This document shows positions 43,684 to 51,597 of a DNA stretch of 60,734 nucleotides, piece by piece (the stretch's first letter is position 1; every line of letters starts with the position of its first letter). The notes under the pieces were generated by a model. It ran no database searches, was not told the origin of the DNA, and worked only from the letters and a program-made list of their open reading frames with translations. A program made the translations under genes and the position numbers. Origin of the DNA: Syntrophorhabdaceae bacterium (GTDB lineage Bacteria; Desulfobacterota; Syntrophorhabdia; Syntrophorhabdales; Syntrophorhabdaceae); the NCBI GenBank assembly GCA_036504895.1, contig DASXUJ010000103.1, positions 1 through 60,734 on the forward strand, read 5' to 3'.

Positions 43684-44534
43684 AAACAGGATTTATCGGA
43701 CTCGGTACTCTCGGAAAGACGATTGCGAAAAGACTTGTTTCCCGGGGCGTGGAGCTTATGGTCTGGAACCGGACCAGGGCGAAGGCGGTTGAATTCGGCG
43801 CCCCCGTGGCAGAAAGCCCCGTAAAGGTTCTCGGGGAAGTGGACGTAGTCTTTCTCAACCTCTTTGACAGCAAGGCAGTGGAAGAGGTGATTTTTGGTCC
43901 CGGTGGTTTTATGGAAGGGGACCTTTCAGGAAAAACGATCATCGATACCACCACCAATCATTTCGACCGGGTGGCTGCCTTTCATCAAAGGGTCCGGGAG
44001 AAGGGCGGCCGATATCTCGAGGCCCCCGTACTGGGAAGCGTGGTGCCTGCCTCGGAAGGTAACCTGACCGTCCTCGTAAGCGGAGAGAAGGATGCCTATG
44101 AGCAGCAAAGGCCGCTCATCGAAATTATAGGGAAAAATATATTTTATCTTCCCCGGCCTTCAACGGCGACAAAGATGAAACTGATAAATAACCTCCTCCT
44201 CGGCACATTTATGGCCGCTATTTCGGAGGCAATGGTTTTCGGGGAGGCGGCCGGGGTGGACAAAGAGCAGGTCCTCGATATATTCGCTGCAGGTGCGGGG
44301 AATTCCGGCGTCCTCAATGCAAAGAGAAAGAAGCTTCTGACCGGGGATTTCTCCCCCCATTTCTCATCCGCCCTCATATACAAAGATCTCCATTACCTGG
44401 AAGACCTTGCAAGGACGTTAAAAAGGCCCCTCTTCACGGGTAGTCCGGTGAAGGAGCTATTTGCCCTGACTTTTAAAGGCGGCAAAGACCAGCTCGATTT
44501 TTCGGTCCTCTACGAGGTGCTCAAAGGATTGTAA
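43680..44534 (+). CDS. 3-hydroxyisobutyrate dehydrogenase-family enzyme
   Basis: NAD(P)-dependent beta-hydroxyacid dehydrogenase of 284 residues. The Rossmann motif GFIGLGTLGKTIAKRL is at the N-terminus and the catalytic lysine is in KMKLINNLLLG. The substrate loop has PVLGSVVPASEGNLTVLVSG. Relatives oxidise 3-hydroxyisobutyrate or reduce succinic or glyoxylic semialdehyde. It is coupled by four bases to the radical SAM gene. The substrate is not fixed by these motifs. Confidence 0.9.
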   Translation: MKTGFIGLGTLGKTIAKRLVSRGVELMVWNRTRAKAVEFGAPVAESPVKVLGEVDVVFLNLFDSKAVEEVIFGPGGFMEGDLSGKTIIDTTTNHFDRVAAFHQRVREKGGRYLEAPVLGSVVPASEGNLTVLVSGEKDAYEQQRPLIEIIGKNIFYLPRPSTATKMKLINNLLLGTFMAAISEAMVFGEAAGVDKEQVLDIFAAGAGNSGVLNAKRKKLLTGDFSPHFSSALIYKDLHYLEDLARTLKRPLFTGSPVKELFALTFKGGKDQLDFSVLYEVLKGL

Positions 44535-44628
44535 CCCCCCGGGTGCAGGTGAGGGCCCTATTGACAAGGAGCAGGATACGTGAAAATCTATTGTCGCATC
44601 TACACGGGCGACCTGGAGGTAAGGTACC

Positions 44629-45507
44629 ATGAAACGAAGAGATTTTTTGAAATTTGCCCTCTCATCGGTGGTGCTCGGCAGTCTGCCGGCACGAGCCTTT
44701 GCCAAAGACCCGTCAATAGTCGCCCTCTCGGAAGGCACTGATTACGCCGCCATCACAAGGAATGTGGTTGCCGCCCTGGGCGGTTTTCAGAAGTTCGTGA
44801 AGCCCGGCGACGTAGTGGTCATCAAGCCGAATATCGGCTGGGACAGAAAACCCGAATTCGCCGCATGCACCCATCCCGTGGTAGTGAAAACCATAGCCGA
44901 GGAGTGCGTCAAGGCGGGGGCAAAAAAGGTGAAGGTCTTCGATAATACATGCAATGACCCGAGAAGGTGCTACGAGAACAGCGGGATTCAGACCGCGCTC
45001 AAAGGGCTCAAAAATGTGGAGATGAAGCACGTGGAGAGCGAGCGGTATAAGATGACGAAGCTCAACGGCATTTTTCTCAAGGAATGGGAGCTCTACGACG
45101 AGGCCCTGAGTGCCAACGTGTTCATTAATGTCCCCGTTGCCAAGCACCATAATCTCACGAAGCTGACTCTTGGACTCAAGAATATGATGGGCATCATGGG
45201 GGGAAACAGGGGCTACCTGCACCGGGGCATGGACGACGCCCTTTCGGACGTGAGCAGCGTGGTGAAAAGCCACCTCGTCATTATCGATGCCACCAGGATC
45301 CTTCTTAACCATGGACCCCAGGGGGGAAGCCTCAAGGACGTGAAAGTCCTCAACAAGATAATTGCCTCCACCGATATCGTGGCTGCCGATGCGTATGGGA
45401 CAACATTTTTCAACCTCAGTCCCCAGGATATTTCCACCACCCTTACCGCGTATAAAAGGGGGCTCGGTGAAATGAACCTTAATAAGATTAAGATAATAAA
45501 AGCCTGA
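44629..45507 (+). CDS. DUF362 protein with Tat-type signal
   Basis: A 292-residue DUF362 protein, a family often encoded beside iron-sulfur oxidoreductases but of unproven function. The N-terminus MKRRDFLKFALSSVVLGSL has the twin-arginine RRDFLK motif and a hydrophobic core, with a likely cut after ARAFA, so it is probably exported folded and may carry a cofactor. The body shows VVIKPNIGWDRKPEF and KHHNLTKLTLGLKNMMGIMG. No clustered cysteine motif is visible. It is followed, 18 bases later, by the NapH-NapG-like polyferredoxin, with which it may form an enzyme complex. Confidence 0.75.
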   Translation: MKRRDFLKFALSSVVLGSLPARAFAKDPSIVALSEGTDYAAITRNVVAALGGFQKFVKPGDVVVIKPNIGWDRKPEFAACTHPVVVKTIAEECVKAGAKKVKVFDNTCNDPRRCYENSGIQTALKGLKNVEMKHVESERYKMTKLNGIFLKEWELYDEALSANVFINVPVAKHHNLTKLTLGLKNMMGIMGGNRGYLHRGMDDALSDVSSVVKSHLVIIDATRILLNHGPQGGSLKDVKVLNKIIASTDIVAADAYGTTFFNLSPQDISTTLTAYKRGLGEMNLNKIKIIKA

Positions 45508-45525
45508 TCACGAGAAGGAAAAACG

Positions 45526-47064
45526 GTGAACAACGAACAACCCCGTAAGGCAAGGATAAACATTGCTTTTATATCTCAGCTCATCTTTCTCTTCCTTTTC
45601 CTTATACTCTTCGTCACTACCGAGTATAGAGGGAAGGATGAGATTTCCATTGCCATCAACAGTTTCTTCAGGGCAAATCCCCTTGTGACCGCGAGTTACC
45701 TCTTCGCGGAAAAGGCCCTGACCTGGCTTTTGCTCCCGGGCGTGCTCATGATCGTTTTTTCCGCAATCCTGGGAAGATTTTTCTGCGGGTGGATCTGCCC
45801 CCTCGGAACCATAATCGACATGGCGACAAGAAAGATCAGAAAAAAGGGACCCATAAGAATGTTACAGGGGAACGTCAAGTACTACCTCCTTCTCCCCCTG
45901 CTTTTCGCCGCCCTCTTTAATGTGAATCTTGCAGGTATTCTCGATCCCATCGCCATATTGGTGAGGGCCCTCACCTTCTTTCTCTACCCGCTCCTCGGTT
46001 ATACGGTCCGCTCGGGCTGGACCGGCCTCTATGGCCTCATCGGGGAAAAGAGAGATTTTATCGAGCCGGCTTACGGGTTCATCAGGGATTATGTACTGCC
46101 TTTTCGGGAGACTTTCTATCCTCTCGCATTCCTCTCCTTCGGTCTTTTTCTCTTCATCCTTTTTCTCGAAAGGTATGAATCCCGGAATTGGTGCCGCAAC
46201 CTCTGCCCTCTCGGCGCCCTCCTCGGTTTATTGAGTAAATTTTCCATTTTCAGACGGCGTCCGGGAAAGGTCTGTGCCGATTGCGGACAGTGCGCCGACA
46301 TATGCCCCACCAGCTTCGATTCTGAGATTCTCAAGAAGGAAGAATGCATACTCTGCATGGAGTGTGAGGTGAAATGTAGGTTCCATCGCGTCAATTTCAC
46401 GTTGAAGAGGCCAAAAGGGGCAGTCGCGAAGGAGGCACCCCCCGTGATGGAGAGAAGAGTTCTCCTGGGCGGACTTGCCTCCGGGTTTTTTCTCAGCCGC
46501 GCCTTCTCCTTTTCTTCCCCCTCCAATCAGGAGAGGCTTTTGAGGCCGCCGGGGGCTCAAAATGAGGCGGAGTTTCTGAAAAAATGCGTGCGGTGCGGTG
46601 AGTGTATGAAGGTGTGCCTTAAGAGCGCCCTTTATCCCGATTATCATAAGGCCGGCCTCTACGGCTTTTTTATGCCCGTCCTGATCCCCCGTCTCGGCTA
46701 TTGTGAGTATAACTGCAACCTCTGCGGCCAGGTCTGCCCCACCGGGGCCATACCGAACCAACCATTGGAAAAGAAGAAGAAAAATATCATAGGCGCTGCC
46801 GCCTTCGATAAGAACCACTGTCTCCCCTATGCGAAGAAGATAGATTGCATTGTGTGCGAAGAGCACTGTCCCATCCCCGAGAAGGCCATCCGGACCGAAC
46901 CTGTGGAAATGAAGAATTTTGAGGGGAAGACTGTCACGGTGAAGCAGCCTTACATCGTGGAGGACCTCTGCAACGGATGCGGGATCTGCGAGTATGTCTG
47001 CCCCCTGGAGGGGAAATCCGCGGTAGAGGTCTACGCGAAGGTGAAGCGGAAAATCAAGCAATAA
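45526..47064 (+). CDS. NapH-NapG-like membrane polyferredoxin
   Basis: A 512-residue fusion with a GTG start. The N-terminal half is NapH-like: hydrophobic segments and the CGWICPLGT and CRNLCPLGALLG motifs of quinol-dehydrogenase membrane proteins. The C-terminal half is NapG/MauM-like, with repeated ferredoxin motifs (CADCGQCADICP, CILCMECEVKC, CVRCGECMKVC, CNLCGQVCP, CIVCEEHCP and CNGCGICEYVCP), so six or so [4Fe-4S] clusters. A hydrophobic signal-like anchor precedes the second half. It probably moves electrons between the quinone pool and the DUF362 protein or a periplasmic enzyme. A fused NapHG is uncommon but known in anaerobes. Confidence 0.85.
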   Translation: MNNEQPRKARINIAFISQLIFLFLFLILFVTTEYRGKDEISIAINSFFRANPLVTASYLFAEKALTWLLLPGVLMIVFSAILGRFFCGWICPLGTIIDMATRKIRKKGPIRMLQGNVKYYLLLPLLFAALFNVNLAGILDPIAILVRALTFFLYPLLGYTVRSGWTGLYGLIGEKRDFIEPAYGFIRDYVLPFRETFYPLAFLSFGLFLFILFLERYESRNWCRNLCPLGALLGLLSKFSIFRRRPGKVCADCGQCADICPTSFDSEILKKEECILCMECEVKCRFHRVNFTLKRPKGAVAKEAPPVMERRVLLGGLASGFFLSRAFSFSSPSNQERLLRPPGAQNEAEFLKKCVRCGECMKVCLKSALYPDYHKAGLYGFFMPVLIPRLGYCEYNCNLCGQVCPTGAIPNQPLEKKKKNIIGAAAFDKNHCLPYAKKIDCIVCEEHCPIPEKAIRTEPVEMKNFEGKTVTVKQPYIVEDLCNGCGICEYVCPLEGKSAVEVYAKVKRKIKQ

Positions 47065-47071
47065 TAAGTGC

Positions 47072-47100
47072 TTGACACTCCATTTTAGCGTGTGTTAAAC
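47072..47100 (+). promoter_or_regulatory. Candidate promoter of the Old-Yellow-Enzyme gene
   Basis: TTGACA (47072-47077), 17 bases and a weak TTAAAC (47095-47100), ending about 40 bases before the start codon. Confidence 0.45.
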
Positions 47101-47142
47101 GTGTGCAGGACATGATTTAAAAATTAACCGCAAGGACGTGAC

Positions 47143-49065
47143 ATGGAAAAATACCCCCACATCTTTTCCCCGGGCCGGATCGGGAAACTTACCGCAAAGA
47201 ACAGGGTCAAATATGCAGCAACGGAGACAAATTTTCCCTTTGGAGACGGCTTTGTCAGTGACAGGGAAATAGCCTATATGGAGGCCCAGGCGAGGGGCGG
47301 CGCCGGCATTGTCACGACCCAGGGCGCCTATCCGGACCCGAAGGGGGAGGGAAAGGGCTTTAAGGGAATGATGGCTATCTATGACGATGCCTTTGTTCCG
47401 GGTCTCGCGCGTATTGCCGATGTGATACGAGACAACGGGGCCCTCTCGTGCCTGCAGATCCTGCACTGCGGGAGAGAAGGCGGGGTGGAGCTTGACTACA
47501 GCCTCATGGCTTCGCCCGTCGCACAGAAGCTCTCGTACTTCAAGAAACCAAGGGAGATTACCGCGGCAGAGATCAGGCAATCGATCACGGACCATGTGAA
47601 AGCTGCGAGAAGAGGGGTTGATGCGGGGTACGACATGATAGAGATTTCAGGGATCGTGGGGTATCTCATCTCCACTTTCGTCTCCCGCTATACCAATAAA
47701 AGAGAGGACGCATACGGGGGAAATATCCGGGACCGTTGCCGCCTTATGGTAGAGATACTCGGCGCAATCAAGGAAGAGGTCGGTCATACCTTCCCCGTGG
47801 GCATACGGCTTTGCGGGCTCGAGCTTCTCGACGACAGGGGAGGGAACAGTTTTGAAGAGAGCCTGGAAAGCTTCAAGATCGCGGAACAGGCCGGCGCGGA
47901 TTATCTCAGTGTTACCATCGGGTGGCACGAATCGTCCCAGTCGGTGATTACGAGAGACGTGCCGATGGGCCATTGGCTTTACGTGGCGGAGGCAATAAAG
48001 AAAGAGGTCAAAGTCCCGGTCATGATGGCCTTTCGCCAGTTTCTACCCTCCATACCCGAAAAAGCCATTTCCGAGGGGAGGATTGACTTCTGGGAGGCGT
48101 GCCGTCCCATGATCGCGGACCCGGAGCTTCCGAAGAAGGCGCGGGAAGGGAGAGAAGAGGAGATCATTCCGTGCATCGCCTGCAATCTCTGTTTTTCGAG
48201 GCTCTATTTCCACCAGCCCATCGGGTGCTCGGTCCGGCCCACCCTGGGCAGGGAAAGGGATCCTGAATGGGGATATTACGGTTTCTCAAAAGTGGAGGCG
48301 CCGAAGAAGGTGATTGTGGTCGGCGGCGGTCCGGCAGGTCTTCAATGCGCGGCCGTGGCCGCTGAAAGGGGCCACAAGGTAACGGTTTTCGAAAAGAACG
48401 GCTTGCTCGGGGGTGCGGTGCTTCTCGCAGCGAAGGTCGACGAGGGGGCCGCGGAGCTTCTGCGGCCCGTCCGCATGCTCGAAGGCCAATGCAGGCGTCA
48501 TGGGGTCGACTTCCGTCTCGGCATTGAATGTACGCCTCAAATGATTGCCGGGGAAGGGGCGGATGTGGTGGTTATGGCCCACGGCGCAGCTCCGGCGCCC
48601 CTCGGGTCCGCCATGCAGGTGCTCTCACCGGAACAGGTCATGCTCCAGGGGGTAGAGCCTCCCGGGAGATTGGCTATCATAGGGGGAAAAGGGGTAGGGC
48701 TTGGGGTTGCCGTATTCCTCCTGCGGAATGGCAATTTCGAGATCACCATTCTGGAAGAGGGGAGCCGCCTCGGACGGGACGTGAACCCCTTCTATCTATG
48801 GCAATACGTGAGATTTATGAAGGAGAAGAAGGTCAGGCTCCTGACGGGTACCCGCATTCTTGACATTACCGGAGAGGGGATCCGGATTACAGGTCCTTCG
48901 GGAGAGACCACGATCGCCTGTGAAGGCATAGTAAATGCCAGGCAGGAGCCGGGAGCGGTATGGGACGGGTCAGCACGGGAAGTCTATTATATCGGAGACG
49001 GCAAGATGCCGAGACGAATAAATAACGCGATCCATGACGGTTATCGCGTGGGGATGAAAATCTGA
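47143..49065 (+). CDS. OYE/2,4-dienoyl-CoA reductase-like oxidoreductase
   Basis: Flavoprotein of 640 residues with an N-terminal FMN TIM-barrel of the Old Yellow Enzyme class (residues about 1-340). A [4Fe-4S] site CIACNLC...PIGC follows, then a C-terminal FAD/NAD(P)-binding domain (VVGGGPAGLQCAAVAAERGH). This is the layout of 2,4-dienoyl-CoA reductase and trimethylamine dehydrogenase. In anaerobes relatives reduce enoate or enone groups, including cyclic ones. CIACNLC lacks the last cysteine spacing of some FadH proteins but keeps four cysteines. The stop overlaps the ferredoxin start (TGATG), so the ferredoxin was probably its partner. Confidence 0.9.
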   Translation: MEKYPHIFSPGRIGKLTAKNRVKYAATETNFPFGDGFVSDREIAYMEAQARGGAGIVTTQGAYPDPKGEGKGFKGMMAIYDDAFVPGLARIADVIRDNGALSCLQILHCGREGGVELDYSLMASPVAQKLSYFKKPREITAAEIRQSITDHVKAARRGVDAGYDMIEISGIVGYLISTFVSRYTNKREDAYGGNIRDRCRLMVEILGAIKEEVGHTFPVGIRLCGLELLDDRGGNSFEESLESFKIAEQAGADYLSVTIGWHESSQSVITRDVPMGHWLYVAEAIKKEVKVPVMMAFRQFLPSIPEKAISEGRIDFWEACRPMIADPELPKKAREGREEEIIPCIACNLCFSRLYFHQPIGCSVRPTLGRERDPEWGYYGFSKVEAPKKVIVVGGGPAGLQCAAVAAERGHKVTVFEKNGLLGGAVLLAAKVDEGAAELLRPVRMLEGQCRRHGVDFRLGIECTPQMIAGEGADVVVMAHGAAPAPLGSAMQVLSPEQVMLQGVEPPGRLAIIGGKGVGLGVAVFLLRNGNFEITILEEGSRLGRDVNPFYLWQYVRFMKEKKVRLLTGTRILDITGEGIRITGPSGETTIACEGIVNARQEPGAVWDGSAREVYYIGDGKMPRRINNAIHDGYRVGMKI

Positions 49066-49259
49066 TGATACCTGTTATCGATAAGGAAGAATGCACGGGA
49101 TGCGGAAACTGCGTGGAGGTGTGTCCTCCGGGGGCCCTGACCTGAGAGGACGGCAAGGCTCATGTGAGGGAGGACCTCTGCGAGGAGTGCGGGTTTTGCG
49201 CCCCCGAATGTCCCGTCGAAATCATCGATATTCCCTTCCCCCTTTCGAGGGGCGCCTGA
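49065..49259 (+). pseudogene. Two-cluster ferredoxin with in-frame TGA
   Basis: Read through, the 64-codon frame encodes a typical 2[4Fe-4S] ferredoxin: CTGCGNCVEVCP (C10/13/16/20) and CEECGFCAPECP (C39/42/45/49). Codon 27 is TGA (49143-49145), between GALT and EDGKAHV. Both halves keep all cysteines and normal codon use, so the stop is recent, recoded or a sequence error. It sits where ferredoxins carry a variable residue, not a cysteine, which argues against selenocysteine. It follows the flavoprotein gene with one base of overlap. If not rescued, only the first cluster half is made. Confidence 0.7.
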
Positions 49260-49300
49260 CGCACTTCCATCTTATGTTCAGGGGCGGAGCCGAAGAGTTC

Positions 49301-49759
49301 TCAGGGTATTCTTCTGCTGTTTTTAATAAGAAGTTTGAGATGCTCCAGGAGGGCGAGTTTCTCGTCGTCGGCAAACTCTCTCAGCATGGCGTGCATATAA
49401 TCGTCACGCTCCTTCTCGATATAGGTGAGCGTCCTTTTTCCCTTTGGCGTGATCTCAAGGATGGTGACCCGTTCATCGGTGGGATCCGACTTCCTGACTA
49501 TGAAACCGTTTTTCTCCAGACGCCGCGCGATGCCGGTCATATTGGCCACCGGCACGAGCATGATCCTGCTCACATGGGTGATGCGGCTCTGCCCGCCCTT
49601 GGATGCATCGAGTACCCTCAACATATTATATTGGGGAAAAGAGAGCGAATGCTTCCGGAAGATATTGGAGACCACTCTCTTGAAAGTCTCTGCGGCCCTT
49701 ACGAGGGCCATCAGCACGTTTTCATCGGCGCTCAGGTCGCTTCGATAGGTAATTCCCAT
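49301..49759 (-). CDS. MarR-family transcriptional regulator
   Basis: Winged-helix regulator of 152 residues. The recognition part runs SLSFPQYNMLRVLDASKGGQ and GIARRLEKNGFIVRKSDP, followed by the wing DERVTILEITPKGKR. MarR proteins are usually repressors released by small aromatic or oxidising ligands. The start has GAGGTGACAAC. It is divergent from the FAD-oxidase operon at 50130, with a repeated element in between, so it probably controls that operon and itself. The inducer may be the substrate or product of the enzymes to its right (inference). Confidence 0.9.
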   Translation of the reverse strand: MGITYRSDLSADENVLMALVRAAETFKRVVSNIFRKHSLSFPQYNMLRVLDASKGGQSRITHVSRIMLVPVANMTGIARRLEKNGFIVRKSDPTDERVTILEITPKGKRTLTYIEKERDDYMHAMLREFADDEKLALLEHLKLLIKNSRRIP

Positions 49760-49804
49760 GTTGTCACCTCATCTTGACTATAAATAATGCTTGAAGGATT
49801 CTGC

Positions 49805-49833
49805 ATTATAGCAGCTTGCGAATCGATTCTCCA
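49805..49833 (-). promoter_or_regulatory. Promoter of the marR gene
   Basis: On the reverse strand TGGAGA (49833-49828), 17 bases and a consensus TATAAT (49810-49805). It lies about 45 bases before the marR start. Confidence 0.65.
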
Positions 49834-49845
49834 GAGATAAATGCA

Positions 49846-49905
49846 TTGACAGTAAATATATTGATAGTTAACGTATTGACTTTTTATTGTTCCTTATGGT
49901 ATTCG
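49846..49905 (+). promoter_or_regulatory. Triple 15-bp repeat and promoter in marR/FAD-oxidase gap
   Basis: Three consecutive 15-base units, TTGACAGTAAATATA, TTGATAGTTAACGTA and TTGACTTTTTATTGT, start at 49846, 49861 and 49876. The third TTGACT (49876-49881) doubles as the -35 of a forward promoter with TATTCG at 49900-49905 (18-base spacer). The regular phasing suggests a MarR-protein binding region that controls both directions. Confidence 0.55.
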
Positions 49906-49950
49906 AATAATACACCGGGGCAGGGACCAGGTTCCGACTTATCCGGCCGG

Positions 49951-50035
49951 CTCGCGCGATCCCGTCCTTAAAGGGACGGGCGGCCGAAGGAGAGGCAAAA
50001 TCCCATAACGGTGCGCGAGGTCCGTTACTCCGAGG
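49951..50035 (+). ncRNA. Structured 5' leader of the FAD-oxidase operon
   Basis: CTCGCGC (49951-49957) can pair with GCGCGAG (50013-50019), enclosing a hairpin (CCCGTCC 49961-49967 with GGACGGG 49974-49980). An unpaired, purine-rich GCCGAAGGAGAGGCAAA stretch follows. A further short stem, GGTCC with GGACC, follows at about 50019-50038. The layout resembles a riboswitch-like leader, but I cannot assign it to a known class. The leader continues about 90 more bases to the start codon. Confidence 0.4.
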
Positions 50036-50129
50036 GACCGGCAATTCAGTCTTAAATAAAGAGCAGTGGGTAGTGCGGACGAAGTGTAGTACAAAGAGAA
50101 GAAAAAACGGTTAAGAACAAGGAGGTACA

Positions 50130-51587
50130 ATGCAAATCAAGAATGAGCTTGCAAAGATTGTAGGCAACGATTACGTCAGTGACAGCATGAAGGATCGCGA
50201 GAAATATTCGCGGGATTACAGCCTCCTTCCTCCCGGCCTCCCCGATGCCGTAGTATGGCCCGGAAGCTCCGAAGAGGTAGGTAAGATTGTAACATGGGCA
50301 AACGAAAAGGATATTCCCGTCGTCCCGGTAAGCTCCGCGGTCCATTTTCACGGCAGCAGCATACCGAAGCAGGGCGGCCTTGTCGTCGACCTTAAGAGAA
50401 TGAACAAGATTTTTGAAATCGACACTGACAACCGTCTGGTAAGGTTCGAGGCGGGCGTCACGTGGGAACAGCTCACCAAAGAGCTGGCCAAGAAAGGCCA
50501 CAGGGTAATTATGCCGTTGCTTCCCCATGGAGAACGGTCCGTGCTTACCGATACATTGGAGAGGGAAGTGCCCACCAATATCGTGTATGATTACGGCGAG
50601 CCCATGCAGTCGATCGAAGTCGTATGGCCTACCGGTGAATTGTTCAGATGCGGCTCCGCAAGCGTAAACGGATTTCCCGATTCAAAATCAAGAGGCGCCA
50701 ATCCTTCCGGACCCGGCCTCGATTTCTACAGGCTTTTTCAGCAGGCCCAGGGAACCATGGGAATCGTTACCTGGATGAGCTTGAAAATGGAGACAATCCC
50801 CACCATGGACAAGATCTTCTTCGCGCCGGTCTATGATCTTGAATATGCAATCAATTTCCTTTACAGGATCCTTCCCAGAAGGATCGGTCAGGAATGTCTG
50901 CTGTTGAACAATGTAGACCTCGCGGCTATCGCGGCCGACGCTTCGGGTGAAGATTTCGACGAACTGAGAGCGAAGCTTCCCCCCTGGGCCCTCATTCTCA
51001 CTATCAGCGGTCTCGTAAGAAGGCCGGAAGAGAAGCTCGCCTATGAAGAGAAGTTCCTTACCGATGTATTGAAAAATGAGTTCCCGAAAATGGGTCTCAC
51101 CGACAACCTGCCCGGTTTTCCCGGACTCGGCCGTAAGCTGATGCCCATGCTCAGGGCGCCGTGGCCGACGGACGTGCCTTACTGGAAGAACAGTGTGAAG
51201 GGTGGATGTCAGAACCTTTTCTTCATTACGAAACCGAATCGCGTGCCCATGTTCATGGAAGTCATGGAGCTCGTGGCCTCGAGATACGATTATCCTATGG
51301 GCGAGATAGGAAGCCACATTCAGCCTATCGAGCACAACAGGGCCTGCCAGGTAGAGTTCAGCTTTTTCTATGATGCCGATGACGCAGAGGAAAAAGAGCT
51401 TGTGGCAGCAATATATAAAGACGCAGCAACAGCGCTGTTCAACGAAGGCGCATTCTTTTCAAGGCCGTATGGAGTCCTTGCCCCCATGGTTTTCGACAAG
51501 GCCGCAGGATATACGGCAGCTTTAAAACGGGTGAAGAAAGTCGTCGATCCGAAGAACGTTCTCAACCCCGGAAATTTGGTCTTCTAA
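50130..51587 (+). CDS. FAD-linked oxidase (GlcD/VAO superfamily)
   Basis: Flavoprotein of 485 residues with an FAD_binding_4 domain (AVVWPGSSEEVGKIVTWANEKD; PVSSAVHFHGSS) and the FAD-linked oxidase C-terminal domain ending VDPKNVLNPGNLVF. The group includes D-lactate and glycolate dehydrogenases and vanillyl-alcohol/p-cresol-type enzymes that oxidise alpha-hydroxy acids or para-alkyl phenols. The start follows AAGGAGG. It is followed by a CCG iron-sulfur protein, the usual electron acceptor of such flavoproteins in anaerobes, and by a second flavoprotein. Substrate unknown; the neighbouring molybdenum hydroxylase makes an aromatic or aldehyde pathway conceivable. Confidence 0.88.
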   Translation: MQIKNELAKIVGNDYVSDSMKDREKYSRDYSLLPPGLPDAVVWPGSSEEVGKIVTWANEKDIPVVPVSSAVHFHGSSIPKQGGLVVDLKRMNKIFEIDTDNRLVRFEAGVTWEQLTKELAKKGHRVIMPLLPHGERSVLTDTLEREVPTNIVYDYGEPMQSIEVVWPTGELFRCGSASVNGFPDSKSRGANPSGPGLDFYRLFQQAQGTMGIVTWMSLKMETIPTMDKIFFAPVYDLEYAINFLYRILPRRIGQECLLLNNVDLAAIAADASGEDFDELRAKLPPWALILTISGLVRRPEEKLAYEEKFLTDVLKNEFPKMGLTDNLPGFPGLGRKLMPMLRAPWPTDVPYWKNSVKGGCQNLFFITKPNRVPMFMEVMELVASRYDYPMGEIGSHIQPIEHNRACQVEFSFFYDADDAEEKELVAAIYKDAATALFNEGAFFSRPYGVLAPMVFDKAAGYTAALKRVKKVVDPKNVLNPGNLVF

Positions 51588-51597
51588 GGAGGGAAAA

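Noticed and set aside
49143-49145. Selenocysteine codon in the ferredoxin
   Set aside because: The TGA is not at a cysteine position of the family and I see no convincing SECIS-like hairpin right after it; left as unproven rather than called.
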